In this document: piece by piece, positions 1 through 9,053 of the stretch
How the letters are laid out: every line of letters begins with the position of its first letter
Position numbering within the stretch: the stretch's first letter is position 1
Source of the DNA: Streptomyces globisporus
GTDB taxonomy: Bacteria > Actinomycetota > Actinomycetes > Streptomycetales > Streptomycetaceae
Assembly (NCBI GenBank): GCA_014649555.1
Contig: BMTG01000009.1
Coordinates: forward strand, 1 to 64,000
Length of the DNA stretch: 64,000 bases
Direction: 5' to 3'
The notes under the pieces: generated by a model
Told to the model about the DNA's origin: nothing
What the model saw: the letters and a program-made list of their open reading frames with translations, nothing else
The model's database searches: none
Program-made: the position numbers and the translations under genes

Positions 1-788
1 AGGCCGTCGCCACCGCCGCGACCGACACCACCGGCCCCCTCCCCACCCCCGAGGACTTCACCAACATCCCCGGCCTCGGCGTCCAGGGCATCGTCGAGGG
101 CCACGCCGTCCTCGTCGGCCGGCCCCGCCTCGTCGCCGACGCCGGGATCCCCCTCCCGCCCGCGTTGTCACGGGCCCTGGAGGAGGACGAGGCGCACGGG
201 CGTACGGCGGTCGTCGTGGCCTGGGACGGCGAGGCCAGGGGCGTGTTCGGGGTGGCGGACGCCGTCAAGGAGAGCAGTGCGGCCGCCGTGGCCGAGCTGC
301 GCACCCTGGGGCTGGAGCCCATCCTGCTGACCGGTGACAACCGGGCGGTGGCGGAGGCTGTGGCGCGCGAGGTGGGCATCGACACCGTCCATGCGGAGGT
401 GCTCCCCGAGGACAAGGTGAACGTTGTGAAGCGCCTTCAGGACGAGGGGCGGGTCGTCGCCATGGTCGGCGACGGGGTCAACGACGCGGCCGCGTTGGCC
501 ACGGCATCCCTGGGGCTGGCGATGGGCACTGGGACGGATGCGGCGATCGAAGCGAGCGACCTCACACTGGTTCGTGGAGATCTCAAGGTGACAGCTGACG
601 CAATCCGCCTTTCCAGGCGTACTCTGGCCACCATCAGGGGCAACCTCTTCTGGGCCTTCGGGTACAACGTTGCGGCCTTGCCCCTGGCTGCAAGTGGCCT
701 GCTCAACCCTATGATCGCGGGAGCCGCCATGGCGTTTTCGTCCGTGTTCGTCGTCACGAACAGCCTCCGGTTGCGTGCCTTCACGTAA
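1..788 (+). CDS. Copper-type heavy-metal P-type ATPase, C-terminal part (5' end outside window)
   Basis: Reading starts in phase at base 3 and is open to the TAA at 786-788, giving about 261 residues of the C-terminal third of a P1B ATPase. Visible in order are the end of the nucleotide-binding domain ([13 protein letters not shown]), the P-domain motifs TGDN and [12 protein letters not shown] that bind Mg2+ and phosphate, and two final membrane helices with the family sequence [15 protein letters not shown]. The family exports Cu+ or a similar metal across the plasma membrane using ATP. The metal-binding CPC helix and the DKTG phosphorylation site lie upstream of the window, so the metal cannot be confirmed. 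The internal TTG at 165 is not a start, because homology continues through it. Likely CopA-like; family assignment is firm. Confidence 0.93.
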   Translation, partial: AVATAATDTTGPLPTPEDFTNIPGLGVQGIVEGHAVLVGRPRLVADAGIPLPPALSRALEEDEAHGRTAVVVAWDGEARGVFGVADAVKESSAAAVAELRTLGLEPILLTGDNRAVAEAVAREVGIDTVHAEVLPEDKVNVVKRLQDEGRVVAMVGDGVNDAAALATASLGLAMGTGTDAAIEASDLTLVRGDLKVTADAIRLSRRTLATIRGNLFWAFGYNVAALPLAASGLLNPMIAGAAMAFSSVFVVTNSLRLRAFT

Positions 789-871
789 CTTCCACAAAGA
801 GACTTAGATCACACCGGTTTCAGGGTAACCATCCGGTGGGTTCGCGAGTCTTAGAGTGCGATTGCCAAGGA

Positions 872-909
872 TGTCTTGGGGGACGTCCGACGGAGTGTCT
901 TGGGGGACG
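872..909. repeat. Pair of 14-bp direct repeats in the 789-1282 intergenic space
   Basis: TGTCTTGGGGGACG occurs at 872-885 and again at 896-909, 24 bp apart. The 494-bp gap between the convergent ATPase and citrate synthase genes has no supportable gene. It holds these repeats and the hairpin at 1075-1123. Confidence 0.5.
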
Positions 910-1074
910 CTCCCGATGGCATGCGTTGGCCGGGGCACGTGCACCGGGGAGCTTTGAGCGGCCCTCCCGTGCGTACGTACCCCGGCAGATCGCGGCACAA
1001 CAGAACAACGGGAGCTTCGGCTCCCTGCAGACGCCCGGCCGGATCCCGTGGGGGGAATCCGCTCCGGGATATGG

Positions 1075-1123
1075 GAAGCGCCCCGACCGTCGACCCGTGG
1101 GGGGATCGGCGGCGGGGCGCTTC
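1075..1123. terminator. Hairpin between convergent genes, probable terminator
   Basis: GAAGCGCCCCG (1075-1085) and CGGGGCGCTTC (1113-1123) are perfect inverted repeats around a 27-base loop. With one bulge the stem extends by about three pairs. It lies 160 bp past the citrate synthase stop and 290 bp past the ATPase stop. There is no T-tract, which is normal for Streptomyces terminators. Confidence 0.4.
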
Positions 1124-1282
1124 TCCCTTCTCCGGGCCCGCCACCGGGCACCACAGGCCCGGCACAGGCCCCCGAAACGCCGAATCGCCCCGGACACCGC
1201 GCTCTGTGCGAAGCGCGGTACGCGGGGCGAAGGCAGTCGGCCGAAGAGGCCGGGGCACTACGGGGCGGCCATGAGGTCCGGG

Positions 1283-2581
1283 TCAGCGGCCCTCGACCGG
1301 GACGAAGTCACGCAGGACCTCGCCGGTGTAGATCTGGCGCGGGCGGCCGATGCGGGAACCCGGCTCCTTGATCATCTCGTGCCACTGGGCGATCCAGCCG
1401 GGCAGCCGGCCGAGCGCGAAGAGCACGGTGAACATCTCGGTCGGGAAGCCCATGGCCCGGTAGATCAGACCGGTGTAGAAGTCCACGTTGGGGTAGAGGT
1501 TGCGCGAGACGAAGTAGTCGTCGGAGAGCGCGTGCTCCTCCAGCTTGAGCGCGATGTCGAGCAGCTCGTCGGACTTGCCGAGCGCGGACAGCACGTCGTG
1601 CGCGGCAGCCTTGATGATCTTGGCGCGCGGGTCGAAGGACTTGTACACCCGGTGGCCGAAGCCCATCAGGCGGACGCCGTCCTCCTTGTTCTTCACCTTG
1701 CGGATGAAGGAGTCGACGTCGCCGCCGTTGGCCTGGATGCCCTCCAGCATCTCCAGCACCGACTGGTTGGCGCCACCGTGCAGGGGGCCCCACAGCGCCG
1801 AGATACCGGCGGAGATCGAGGCGAACATGTTCGCCTGCGAGGAGCCGACCAGACGCACGGTGGAGGTCGAACAGTTCTGCTCGTGGTCCGCGTGCAGGAT
1901 GAGCAGCTTGTCCAGCGCCGAGACGACGACCGGGTCCAGCTCGTACTCCTGGGCGGGGACCGAGAAGGTCATGCGCAGGAAGTTCTCGACGTACCCGAGG
2001 TCGTTGCGCGGGTAGACGAAGGGGTGGCCGATCGACTTCTTGTAGGCGTACGCCGCGATCGTCGGGAGCTTCGCCAGCAGGCGGATCGTCGACAGGTGAC
2101 GCTGCTGCTCGTCGAACGGGTTGTGGCTGTCCTGGTAGAACGTGGACAGGGCGCTGACGACCGAGGACAGCATGGCCATCGGGTGGGCGTCGCGCGGGAA
2201 GCCGTCGAAGAACCGCTTGACGTCCTCGTGCAGCAGCGTGTGCTGGGTGATCTCGTTCTTGAACGCCGCCAGCTCGTCGACCTTGGGGAGGTCGCCGTTG
2301 ATCAGCGTGTACGCGACCTCGAGGAACGACGAGCGCTCGGCGAGCTGCTCGATCGGGTATCCGCGGTAGCGCAGAATGCCCTGCTCACCGTCGAGGTACG
2401 TGATGGCGGATTTATAGGCGGCGGTGTTGCCGTATCCGCTGTCCAGCGTCACCAGGCCGGTATTGGCCCGGAGCTTCCCGATGTCGAAGCCCTTGTCGCC
2501 GACGGTGCTGTCGATCACCGGGTAGGTGTACTCGTCATCGCCGTACCGCAGTACTACAGCGTTGTTGGTGTGCTCGCTCAC
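1283..2581 (-). CDS. gltA: Citrate synthase (type II, hexameric type)
   Basis: Condenses acetyl-CoA with oxaloacetate to form citrate, the entry step of the TCA cycle, in the cytosol. The 432-residue product has the full family length. It contains the His of LLILHADHEQNCSTSTVR, the LHGGANQ loop with the second catalytic His, and MGFGHRVYK near the Asp/Arg active-site region. The start is the GTG at 2579-2581 (VSEHTNN...), preceded at the right distance by GTGAGGGATGAC on the minus strand. A longer open frame reaches 2767 but lacks family-like sequence. It lies 215 bp downstream of the helicase gene on the same strand and probably has its own promoter in that gap. Very high similarity to the primary Streptomyces citrate synthase is evident by eye. 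Confidence 0.97.
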   Translation of the reverse strand: MSEHTNNAVVLRYGDDEYTYPVIDSTVGDKGFDIGKLRANTGLVTLDSGYGNTAAYKSAITYLDGEQGILRYRGYPIEQLAERSSFLEVAYTLINGDLPKVDELAAFKNEITQHTLLHEDVKRFFDGFPRDAHPMAMLSSVVSALSTFYQDSHNPFDEQQRHLSTIRLLAKLPTIAAYAYKKSIGHPFVYPRNDLGYVENFLRMTFSVPAQEYELDPVVVSALDKLLILHADHEQNCSTSTVRLVGSSQANMFASISAGISALWGPLHGGANQSVLEMLEGIQANGGDVDSFIRKVKNKEDGVRLMGFGHRVYKSFDPRAKIIKAAAHDVLSALGKSDELLDIALKLEEHALSDDYFVSRNLYPNVDFYTGLIYRAMGFPTEMFTVLFALGRLPGWIAQWHEMIKEPGSRIGRPRQIYTGEVLRDFVPVEGR

Positions 2582-2796
2582 GTCATCCCTCACCGACGTA
2601 GTGCCTCTTCTTCGAGGTGCCCTGACTGTCTTCCACCCTCCCCCATTCGGCTCAGGAGAGTGCACTCGGGGTCGTCCATTGGACCTACTGGCGGCACTGA
2701 GTGCCGCCAACTTACTCATCCTGCCCCCTTGACTCCGGTTCCGGAAGACCTCCGTGATGTTTCCCACCGATTTGATCGATCATTTTTGTGCAGGGG

Positions 2797-5022
2797 TCAC
2801 GAGAAGTCTTCGCCGGAGCCGCCCCGGAGCCGGAAATCCAGTGCCGTACAGCGTCTGCCTGCGGAAACCGTGCGGACCGCCTGGCCGATCGCCTTACGGG
2901 ACCCGACGAGCACCACGAGCTTCTTGGCACGGGTCACGGCGGTGTAGAGCAGGTTGCGCTGGAGCATCATCCAGGCACTGGTGGTGACGGGGATGACGAC
3001 GGCCGGGTACTCGCTGCCCTGGGAGCGGTGGATCGTCATGGCGTACGCGTGGGCCAGCTCGTCCAGCTCGTCGAAGTCGTAGCCGATCTCCTCGTCCTCG
3101 TCGGTGCGGACGGTGAGCTTCTGCTCGTCCACATCGAGGCCGGTGACAACGCCGACGGTGCCGTTGAAGACGCCGTTCTCGCCCTTGTCGTAGTTGTTGC
3201 GGATCTGGGTGACCTTGTCGCCGACCCGGAAGACCCGGCCGCCGAACCGCTTCTCGGGGAGGTCGGGGCGGCCGGGGGTGATGGCCTGCTGGAGCAGCCC
3301 GTTGAGATGGCCCGCGCCGGCCGGGCCCCGGTGCATCGGGGCGAGGACCTGCACGTCACGGCGGGGGTCGAGGCGGAATCTGGCCGGGATGCGGCGGGCC
3401 GCGACATCGACGGCGAGCTTGCCCGCGTCCTCCGTCTCGTCCTCCACGAAGAGGAAGAAGTCGCTCAGCCCCTCGGTGAGCGGCGGCTGTCCGGCGTTGA
3501 TGCGGTGCGCGTTGGTGACCACGCCGGACTGCTGGGCCTGGCGGAAGATCCGGGTGAGCCGGACGGCCGGGACCGGGCCGCCCTCCGCGAGCAGATCGCT
3601 CAGCACCTCCCCCGCCCCGACCGAGGGCAGCTGGTCCACATCGCCCACCAGGAGGAGGTGGGCACCGGGTGCCACCGCCTTCACGAGCTTGTTGGCGAGC
3701 AGCAGATCGAGCATCGACGCCTCGTCGACGACGACCAGATCGGCGTCCAGCGGGCGGTCCCGGTCGTACGCCGCGTCCCCGCCCGGCTTCAGCTCCAGCA
3801 GCCGGTGCACGGTGGAGGCCTCGGCCCCGGTCAGCTCGGAGAGGCGTTTGGCGGCGCGCCCGGTGGGGGCGGCGAGCACCACCTTGGCCTTCTTCGCCCG
3901 GGCCAGCTCGACGATCGACCGGACGGTGAACGACTTCCCGCAGCCGGGGCCGCCGGTCAGGACAGCCACCTTGCGGGTGAGCGCGAGGCGTACGGCCTGT
4001 TCCTGTTCGGGCGCGAGATCGGCCCCCGTACGCGTGGCGAGCCAGGCCAGGGCCTTGCCCCAGTCGACGTCCCCGAAGGCGGGCATCCGATCCTCACCGG
4101 TGTTCAGCAGCCGTCTGACCTGCCCGGCGAGGGACAGCTCGGCCCGGTGGAAGGGGACCAGATAGACCGCCGTGATCGGCTCGCCGCCCTCGGGGGACGG
4201 CACCTTCTCCCGTACGACGCCCTCGGGATCGGCGGCCAGCTCGGCCAGGCACTCGATGACCAGCCCGGTGTCGACCTGGAGCAGTTTGACGCCGTCCGCG
4301 ATGAGCCGTTCCTCCGGGAGGTAGCAGTGCCCCTGGTCGGAGGACTGGGACAGGGCGTACTGGAGCCCGGCCTTGACCCGTTCGGGGCTGTCGTGCGGGA
4401 TGCCGACGGCCTGCGCGATCCTGTCGGCGGTGAGGAAGCCGATGCCCCAGACGTCGGCGGCGAGCCGGTAGGGCTGGTTCTTCACGACGGAGATCGAGGC
4501 GTCCTCGTACTTCTTGTAGATGCGGACGGCGATGGAGGTGGAGACACCGACGCCCTGGAGGAAGACCATGACCTCCTTGATCGCCTTCTGCTCCTCCCAG
4601 GCCGTCGCGATCATCTTCGTGCGCTTGGGCCCGAGGCCGGGGACCTCGACGAGCCGCTTCGGTTCCTGCTCGATGATGTCGAGGGTGTCGACGCCGAAGT
4701 GGGTGGTGATCCGGTCGGCCATCACCGGACCGATGCCCTTGATCAGCCCGGATCCCAGATAGCGGCGGATGCCCTGGATGGTGGCCGGCAGGACGGTGGT
4801 GTAGTTCTCCACGGTGAACTGCTTGCCGTACTGGGAGTGCGAGCCCCAACGGCCTTCCATCCGCAGCGACTCGCCGACCTGCGCGCCGAGCAGCGCACCG
4901 ACGACGGTGAGAAGGTCGCCGGCTCCGCGCCCGGTGTCGACGCGGGCGACCGTGTACCCGTTCTCCTCGTTGGCGTAGGTGATCCGCTCCAGGACCCCTT
5001 CGAGGACGGCCATGTTGGACAT
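2797..5022 (-). CDS. recD2: RecD2-type superfamily 1 DNA helicase
   Basis: ATP-driven 5'-3' DNA helicase of the RecD2 group found in bacteria without RecBCD; expected to act in DNA repair in the cytosol. The 741 residues match the family length. The N-terminal third has the OB-like start and helix-hairpin-helix repeats (YLGSGLIKGIGPVMADRI, VPGLGPKR). The helicase core carries Walker A GGPGCGKSFTV (about residue 350), motif II VVDEASMLD, GDVDQLPSVGAG, and the C-terminal motif AYAMTIHRSQGSE. The start ATG at 5020-5022 fits the family N-terminus MAVLEGVLERITYANEENG; an ATG three codons in is an alternative. No RecB or RecC genes are adjacent, consistent with RecD2 acting alone. Confidence 0.94.
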   Translation of the reverse strand: MSNMAVLEGVLERITYANEENGYTVARVDTGRGAGDLLTVVGALLGAQVGESLRMEGRWGSHSQYGKQFTVENYTTVLPATIQGIRRYLGSGLIKGIGPVMADRITTHFGVDTLDIIEQEPKRLVEVPGLGPKRTKMIATAWEEQKAIKEVMVFLQGVGVSTSIAVRIYKKYEDASISVVKNQPYRLAADVWGIGFLTADRIAQAVGIPHDSPERVKAGLQYALSQSSDQGHCYLPEERLIADGVKLLQVDTGLVIECLAELAADPEGVVREKVPSPEGGEPITAVYLVPFHRAELSLAGQVRRLLNTGEDRMPAFGDVDWGKALAWLATRTGADLAPEQEQAVRLALTRKVAVLTGGPGCGKSFTVRSIVELARAKKAKVVLAAPTGRAAKRLSELTGAEASTVHRLLELKPGGDAAYDRDRPLDADLVVVDEASMLDLLLANKLVKAVAPGAHLLLVGDVDQLPSVGAGEVLSDLLAEGGPVPAVRLTRIFRQAQQSGVVTNAHRINAGQPPLTEGLSDFFLFVEDETEDAGKLAVDVAARRIPARFRLDPRRDVQVLAPMHRGPAGAGHLNGLLQQAITPGRPDLPEKRFGGRVFRVGDKVTQIRNNYDKGENGVFNGTVGVVTGLDVDEQKLTVRTDEDEEIGYDFDELDELAHAYAMTIHRSQGSEYPAVVIPVTTSAWMMLQRNLLYTAVTRAKKLVVLVGSRKAIGQAVRTVSAGRRCTALDFRLRGGSGEDFS

Positions 5023-5083
5023 GACCCGACGCTACCGGGTGCCGCTGACAGCGCGGTTCGCGGGAGAGCCCCGGTGAGAAGGG

Positions 5084-5665
5084 TCAGGAGGCGGTGGGCG
5101 TCGGGCCGCCGTTCGCGTACTCGCCGGCCAGCAGCGCGTCCATGGTGGAGCGCAGGGTGCCGAGGAACTGCTCGAACCGCTCGATCTCCTCGGGCGGGTA
5201 CGCAGCCATCGCCTCGGCCATCCGCTCGCTGTACGGGCCGAAGAACGCCATGGCGCGCGGCCGGATGTCGGGGCTGCTGCGCAGGGTCACCACCCGGCGG
5301 TCGGTGCTCTCGCGGGTGCGGACGATGTGCCCCGCCTGTTCGAGCCGCTTGAGCAGGATGGCGGTCGCGCCGGAGGAGAGCGACACGCGCTCGCTGAGCC
5401 GGGCCGGCGACAGGGGTGCGCCCTGGTCCTCCGCGTAGAGGATCTCGACGAGGGCGGCGGCGTCGGTGGAATGCAGCCCGAGCCAGGTCGCGAAGCGGCG
5501 GGTGAACTCGGTGTAGTTGGCCCCGAAGGCGCGCAGGCCGTCCATCACACGGTCGACCCGCACGGCCTCGCGGTCGGCCGCACCGCCCTCGCCCGCTGTG
5601 CCGTGCCCGTCGGCGGGACCGGCCGCGCTGCTCCCGTCGGCCCCGCGCCCGTTCGTCATCGGCAC
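5084..5665 (-). CDS. MarR-family transcriptional regulator
   Basis: Winged-helix regulator of 193 residues. The central part has the MarR pattern: helix-turn-helix LSPARLSERVSLSSGATAIL followed by the wing with LEQAGHIVRTRESTDRR. The first 35 residues are a Gly/Ala/Asp-rich extension, and a later start is possible. The gene diverges from the pump gene at 5795 with 129 bp between the starts. That space holds two palindromic sites 21 bp apart, the usual layout of a MarR repressor controlling itself and its pump. Because the pump is broken, this repressor may have lost its main target. Ligand unknown. Confidence 0.88.
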   Translation of the reverse strand: MPMTNGRGADGSSAAGPADGHGTAGEGGAADREAVRVDRVMDGLRAFGANYTEFTRRFATWLGLHSTDAAALVEILYAEDQGAPLSPARLSERVSLSSGATAILLKRLEQAGHIVRTRESTDRRVVTLRSSPDIRPRAMAFFGPYSERMAEAMAAYPPEEIERFEQFLGTLRSTMDALLAGEYANGGPTPTAS

Positions 5666-5711
5666 TGCCCCACGCTCTCTTCCGCTTCAGGTTTCCGGCT
5701 CCCGCTCCGGT

Positions 5712-5772
5712 TTGACAACCTACCTCGACCTATTTAGCTTTGCCATAAAGCCATCTAGCTTTGCGGCAAAGC
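5712..5772 (+). promoter_or_regulatory. Promoter with two tandem MarR-type operators
   Basis: Operator 1 is GCTTTGCCATAAAGC (5737-5751) and operator 2 is GCTTTGCGGCAAAGC (5758-5772, perfect 7+1+7 palindrome). Their centres are 21 bp apart, two helical turns. Both are preceded by TTAG or CTAG. A -35-like TTGACA (5712-5717) and TAGCTT (5735-5740) with a 17-bp spacer read toward the pump, so operator 1 overlaps the -10. The sites are seen directly; the MarR link is inferred from position. Confidence 0.7.
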
Positions 5773-5794
5773 AATAGTCGGGAGTCGAACCATC

Positions 5795-7164
5795 GTGACC
5801 GAACCCGCGGAAACCCCACCCACAGCCCGCCAGTGGCTGGGCCTCGTCGCCGTGGCGCTCGGCGTGGCCCTGATCGTCGTCGATCTGACGATCGTCAACG
5901 TGATCCTCGCGCCGATCATCGAGGACCTGTCCATCGGCTCGTCGGAGGCCCAGTGGATCCAGGAGTCGTACGCGATCACGTTCGCGGCGCTCCTGCTGGT
6001 CACCGGACGCCTCAGCGACCTTCACGGCGCGCGCCGGATCTTCCTGCTGGGCCTCGCCGTGTTCGGCGCGACGAGCCTGCTGGCCGCGCTGGCTCCCAGC
6101 GGCGGACTGCTGATCCTCGCCCGGTTCGTACAGGGCGTCGGCGGGGCGATGATGCTGCCCACCTCGCTGGCCCTGCTGAACGCCACGTTCACCGGGCGGG
6201 CGCGCGGCCAGGCGTTCGCCGTGTGGGGCTCGACCATCGGAGCGGCGGCGGCCGTCGGCCCGCTGCTGGGCGGGTGGCTCGCCGACATCACCTGGCGCTG
6301 AGCCGGGCCGGGGACGAGCCGCTGATGGACGTGGGGCTGTTCTCCATCCGCTCGTTCCGCAACGGCAACTTCGTGACGCTGATGGTCGGTCTCGGGGAGT
6401 TCGGCATCATCGCGGTGCTACCGCTCTGGCTGCAATTCGCCCTCGGCTACAGCGCGTTCGAGGCGGGCCTCGCTCTCGTCGCCCTGGCGGCGGGCAGCTT
6501 CGCCGCCTCCGGGGCGAGCTTCCCGATGGCCGCGACCGTGTCCGCGCTCGCCCAGGTCAGGATCGGCCTGGTGCTGGAGGCCGCCGGGCTGACGATGCTG
6601 GCCCTGATCGCCTCCACGGACAGTTCTTGGTGGCTCATCGCCATCGCGTTGTTCGTCTACGGGATCGGTGTCGGCTTCGCCACGGCGCAGGTGACCAACA
6701 TCGTTCTCGTCGACGTACCGGAACGGAGCGGAGGGCAGGCGTCGGGCATCCAGAGCGCGGCCCGCGAGCTGGGGTCGGCCCTCGGTATCGCACTCCTGAC
6801 CACGCTGTTCTTCAGCACCCTGGCTTCCGGGGTGACCGACCGGCTCACCCGGGACGGCCTCGCGACCGACGAAGCGGAGCGGATCGGCGGTGTGGTGACG
6901 GACAGCGCCGGATCGGTGATCGACACCCTCGCCGCGCAGCCGCGTACGGCGTCGGCGGCGGAGGCGGCACGCGAGGCGATGGCGGTCGGCGTCCAGGTCA
7001 CCGGGTACGTCTGCGCGGGGCTGCTGCTCCTGGCACTGGCGGCGACGCTGTTCATGTCGCCGAAGGCGCGTACAAGCGCGCGTACGGGAGCGGGGACGGC
7101 GGACGCGGGACGGCGGACGCGGGGCGCCGCCCTCCCGCCTGACGCCAGTTGCCCTCGGGGCTGA
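5795..7164 (+). pseudogene. MFS multidrug transporter (DHA2 type), internally deleted and frameshifted
   Basis: Two pieces of one drug:H+ antiporter lie in different frames. Piece 1 (5795-6301, GTG start, 168 aa) covers the first five or so helices, with the motif A sequence GRLSDLHGARRIF, and stops at ADITWR followed by TGA. Piece 2 continues in another frame from about 6304 (first ATG 6325) to 7164. It has further helices and the motif-C-like region, starting at LSRAGDEPLMDVGLFSIRSF. In intact relatives about 100 residues lie between ADITWR and this point, so both a deletion and a frame change are inferred at about 6300. Neither piece alone should transport. The C-terminus is a low-complexity Thr/Ala/Gly tail. 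Confidence 0.82.
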
Positions 7165-7167
7165 CGC

Positions 7168-7731
7168 TCAACCGGGGTTCTTGCGCTGGTTGGCGTTGAA
7201 GCGCGCCTTCTTCTGGCGGTTGCCGCAGGTGTTCATGTCGCACCATTTACGCGTACGGCTCTGGCTGGTGTCGAAGAAGGCGGCCCGGCAGGTCGGTGAG
7301 GCGCACAGGGCCAGCTTTCCGTCCCGCTCGCCCGAGATGACGTCGACGGCGTCGGCGGCGATCACGGCGAGGGCGTCCTCCACGGAGGAGGAGCCGAGCC
7401 GCCATCGCCGCTCCCCCTCGGGCGTCAGGACCGCTGCGGCCCGCCCCTCGACGCTGCGGTCGTCGATCACCTGGACCGCGGCGGCGGGGAGAGCCTCCCG
7501 GAGCGCCGCGGCCGTCGCAGCCGCGTGGATCGACTCCCGCAACTCCCGGGCAAGATCGAGCTGTTCAGGGGTGCAGGAGTCCACGGTGAGACCGTACACC
7601 GCCAGCCAGTCGATGAGCCTCCGCGGAACAGGGATGCGCTCCACGGAGTCACCGAAGCGCTCCGACAGGGTCCCGGTGAAGCTCGTCGCCAGCACGTTGC
7701 CGAGGCGGAAGTCAGGAAAGCCAGCACGCAT
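7168..7731 (-). CDS. CGNR zinc-finger / ABATE-domain transcriptional regulator
   Basis: 187-residue putative DNA-binding regulator. The N-terminal part matches the ABATE (stress-induced) domain. The C-terminus carries the zinc finger CASPTCRAAFFDTSQSRTRK..WC..NTCGNR with the CGNR signature. It ends four bases from the broken pump gene on the opposite strand. It diverges from the epoxide hydrolase gene, with a perfect palindrome at 7775-7793 in the 110-bp gap. Such regulators commonly control the enzyme gene beside them, so it probably represses the hydrolase gene and itself. The ligand is unknown. The ATG at 7729-7731 fits the family start. Confidence 0.88.
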   Translation of the reverse strand: MRAGFPDFRLGNVLATSFTGTLSERFGDSVERIPVPRRLIDWLAVYGLTVDSCTPEQLDLARELRESIHAAATAAALREALPAAAVQVIDDRSVEGRAAAVLTPEGERRWRLGSSSVEDALAVIAADAVDVISGERDGKLALCASPTCRAAFFDTSQSRTRKWCDMNTCGNRQKKARFNANQRKNPG

Positions 7732-7774
7732 GGAACCACCTTAGCCGGTTGCAGGACGGCCCGGAGAGCTGTTA

Positions 7775-7793
7775 GAACCGTCTTAGACGGTTC
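7775..7793. promoter_or_regulatory. 19-bp palindromic operator between CGNR regulator and epoxide hydrolase
   Basis: GAACCGTCTTAGACGGTTC is a perfect 8+3+8 palindrome, 44 bp from the regulator start and 49 bp from the hydrolase start. Its TTAGAC centre could also serve as a -10 element. The role as CGNR operator is inferred from position. Confidence 0.7.
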
Positions 7794-7841
7794 ACAACGA
7801 TGAGTCGGCTTTCGATGCCCACGATCGCCAGGAGGCACCCC

Positions 7842-9044
7842 ATGGCCCGCCCGACCAGCGACGCACCCGTGACCAACGACGTACACGTCCACGCTTACGA
7901 GACCCATGCGCCCGACGCCGACCTCGACGATCTGCGGGCGCGACTGGCCGCGGCGCGGCTGCCGGAGCCGGAGACCGTCCGGGGCGCGCCGCCCGGCCCC
8001 CGCCGGTGGGGCCAGGGCGTTCCGCTGGCCGACCTCGCCGATGTCGTGGAGTACTGGCGTACCGGATACGACTGGCGGGCGTTCGAGGAGCGGCTGAACC
8101 ACATGGGCCAGTTCCGTACGACCGTCGACGGGCTGGGCATCCACTTCCTGCACCGCCGGTCCGCGCGCACGGACGCCGTCCCGCTGCTCCTGACGCACGG
8201 CTGGCCCGGCAGCGTGGTCGAATTCCTGCACGTGATGGACGAGTTGGCGGATCCGCAGGACGCGGAGGCACCGGCGTTCCATGTCGTGGCCCCCTCCCTG
8301 CCGGGCTTCGGTTTCAGCGAGAAGCCCGACACCACCGGGTGGGGTACCGAGAGGATCGCGGCCGCGTGGGTGGAGCTGATGGGGAGGCTCGGATACGGCC
8401 GGTTCCTGGCCCATGGCGGCGACTGGGGCGGCAACATCACCACGGTGCTGGGCGGCAGGTTCCCGGACCGGGTGCTCGGCGTCCACTCCACCTTCGCGGA
8501 GGCCCCGCCCGGTCTGACCACGGACGGGCTGACGGAGACCGAGCGCGGGTGGACGGAGGAGACCCGGGACTTCTGGGGCCGCCGGGCGGCGTACGCGAAG
8601 CAGCAGGCGACGCGGCCGCAGACCATCGGCTACGCGCTCGTCGACTCACCGGTGGGGCTGCTCGCCTGGATCCTCGACAAGTTCGCCGAGTGGTCGGACA
8701 CCGCGGACAGCCCGTTCGAGACGCTCTCCCGGGACCGGATCCTCGACAACGTCACCCTGTACTGGCTGACGCGGACGGGCGCGTCGGCGGCCCGTATCTA
8801 CTACGAGAGCCACAACTCGCTCGACCCCGCGCTCCGGGTCGACGTCCCGGCGGCGATCACCATGTATCCCCGCGACATCGAGAAGACTCCTCGCCCCTGG
8901 GCCGAGGAACGGTACCGGCACATCGTCCGGTGGCGGGCGCCCGACGCCGGGGGCCACTTCCCCTCGCTGGAGAGGCCCGGCTTCTTCGTCGCCGACCTGC
9001 GGGAGGGTCTCGCGGCGGTACTGGCGGCCCGCGAGGTCGCCTGA
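7842..9044 (+). CDS. Epoxide hydrolase (EHN family, alpha/beta hydrolase)
   Basis: Opens epoxides to diols through an enzyme-bound ester. The 400 residues start with the epoxide hydrolase N-terminal (EHN) domain and continue into the alpha/beta-hydrolase fold. Visible catalytic features are the oxyanion motif HGWPGS, the nucleophile Asp in HGGDWGG (about residue 194) and the base His in GGHFPSLERP (about 372). The start at 7842 is set by AGGAGG at 7830-7835; an upstream in-frame ATG at 7800 has no ribosome-binding site. Substrate unknown. The divergent CGNR regulator and shared palindrome suggest an inducible detoxification unit. No signal peptide, so cytosolic. Confidence 0.93.
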   Translation: MARPTSDAPVTNDVHVHAYETHAPDADLDDLRARLAAARLPEPETVRGAPPGPRRWGQGVPLADLADVVEYWRTGYDWRAFEERLNHMGQFRTTVDGLGIHFLHRRSARTDAVPLLLTHGWPGSVVEFLHVMDELADPQDAEAPAFHVVAPSLPGFGFSEKPDTTGWGTERIAAAWVELMGRLGYGRFLAHGGDWGGNITTVLGGRFPDRVLGVHSTFAEAPPGLTTDGLTETERGWTEETRDFWGRRAAYAKQQATRPQTIGYALVDSPVGLLAWILDKFAEWSDTADSPFETLSRDRILDNVTLYWLTRTGASAARIYYESHNSLDPALRVDVPAAITMYPRDIEKTPRPWAEERYRHIVRWRAPDAGGHFPSLERPGFFVADLREGLAAVLAAREVA

Positions 9045-9053
9045 GTCCTCGGA

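Noticed and set aside
836-2947. A 703-codon plus-strand frame over citrate synthase
   Set aside because: Antisense to the clearly recognised gltA gene and without a ribosome-binding site or recognisable domain.
2788-5352. An 854-codon plus-strand frame over the helicase
   Set aside because: Antisense to recD2; Asp/Gly/Val repeats typical of shadow frames.
5761-7164. An intact 467-residue MFS transporter in one frame
   Set aside because: The first 180 residues of that frame are Arg/Pro-rich nonsense; the real N-terminus is in the frame starting at 5795.
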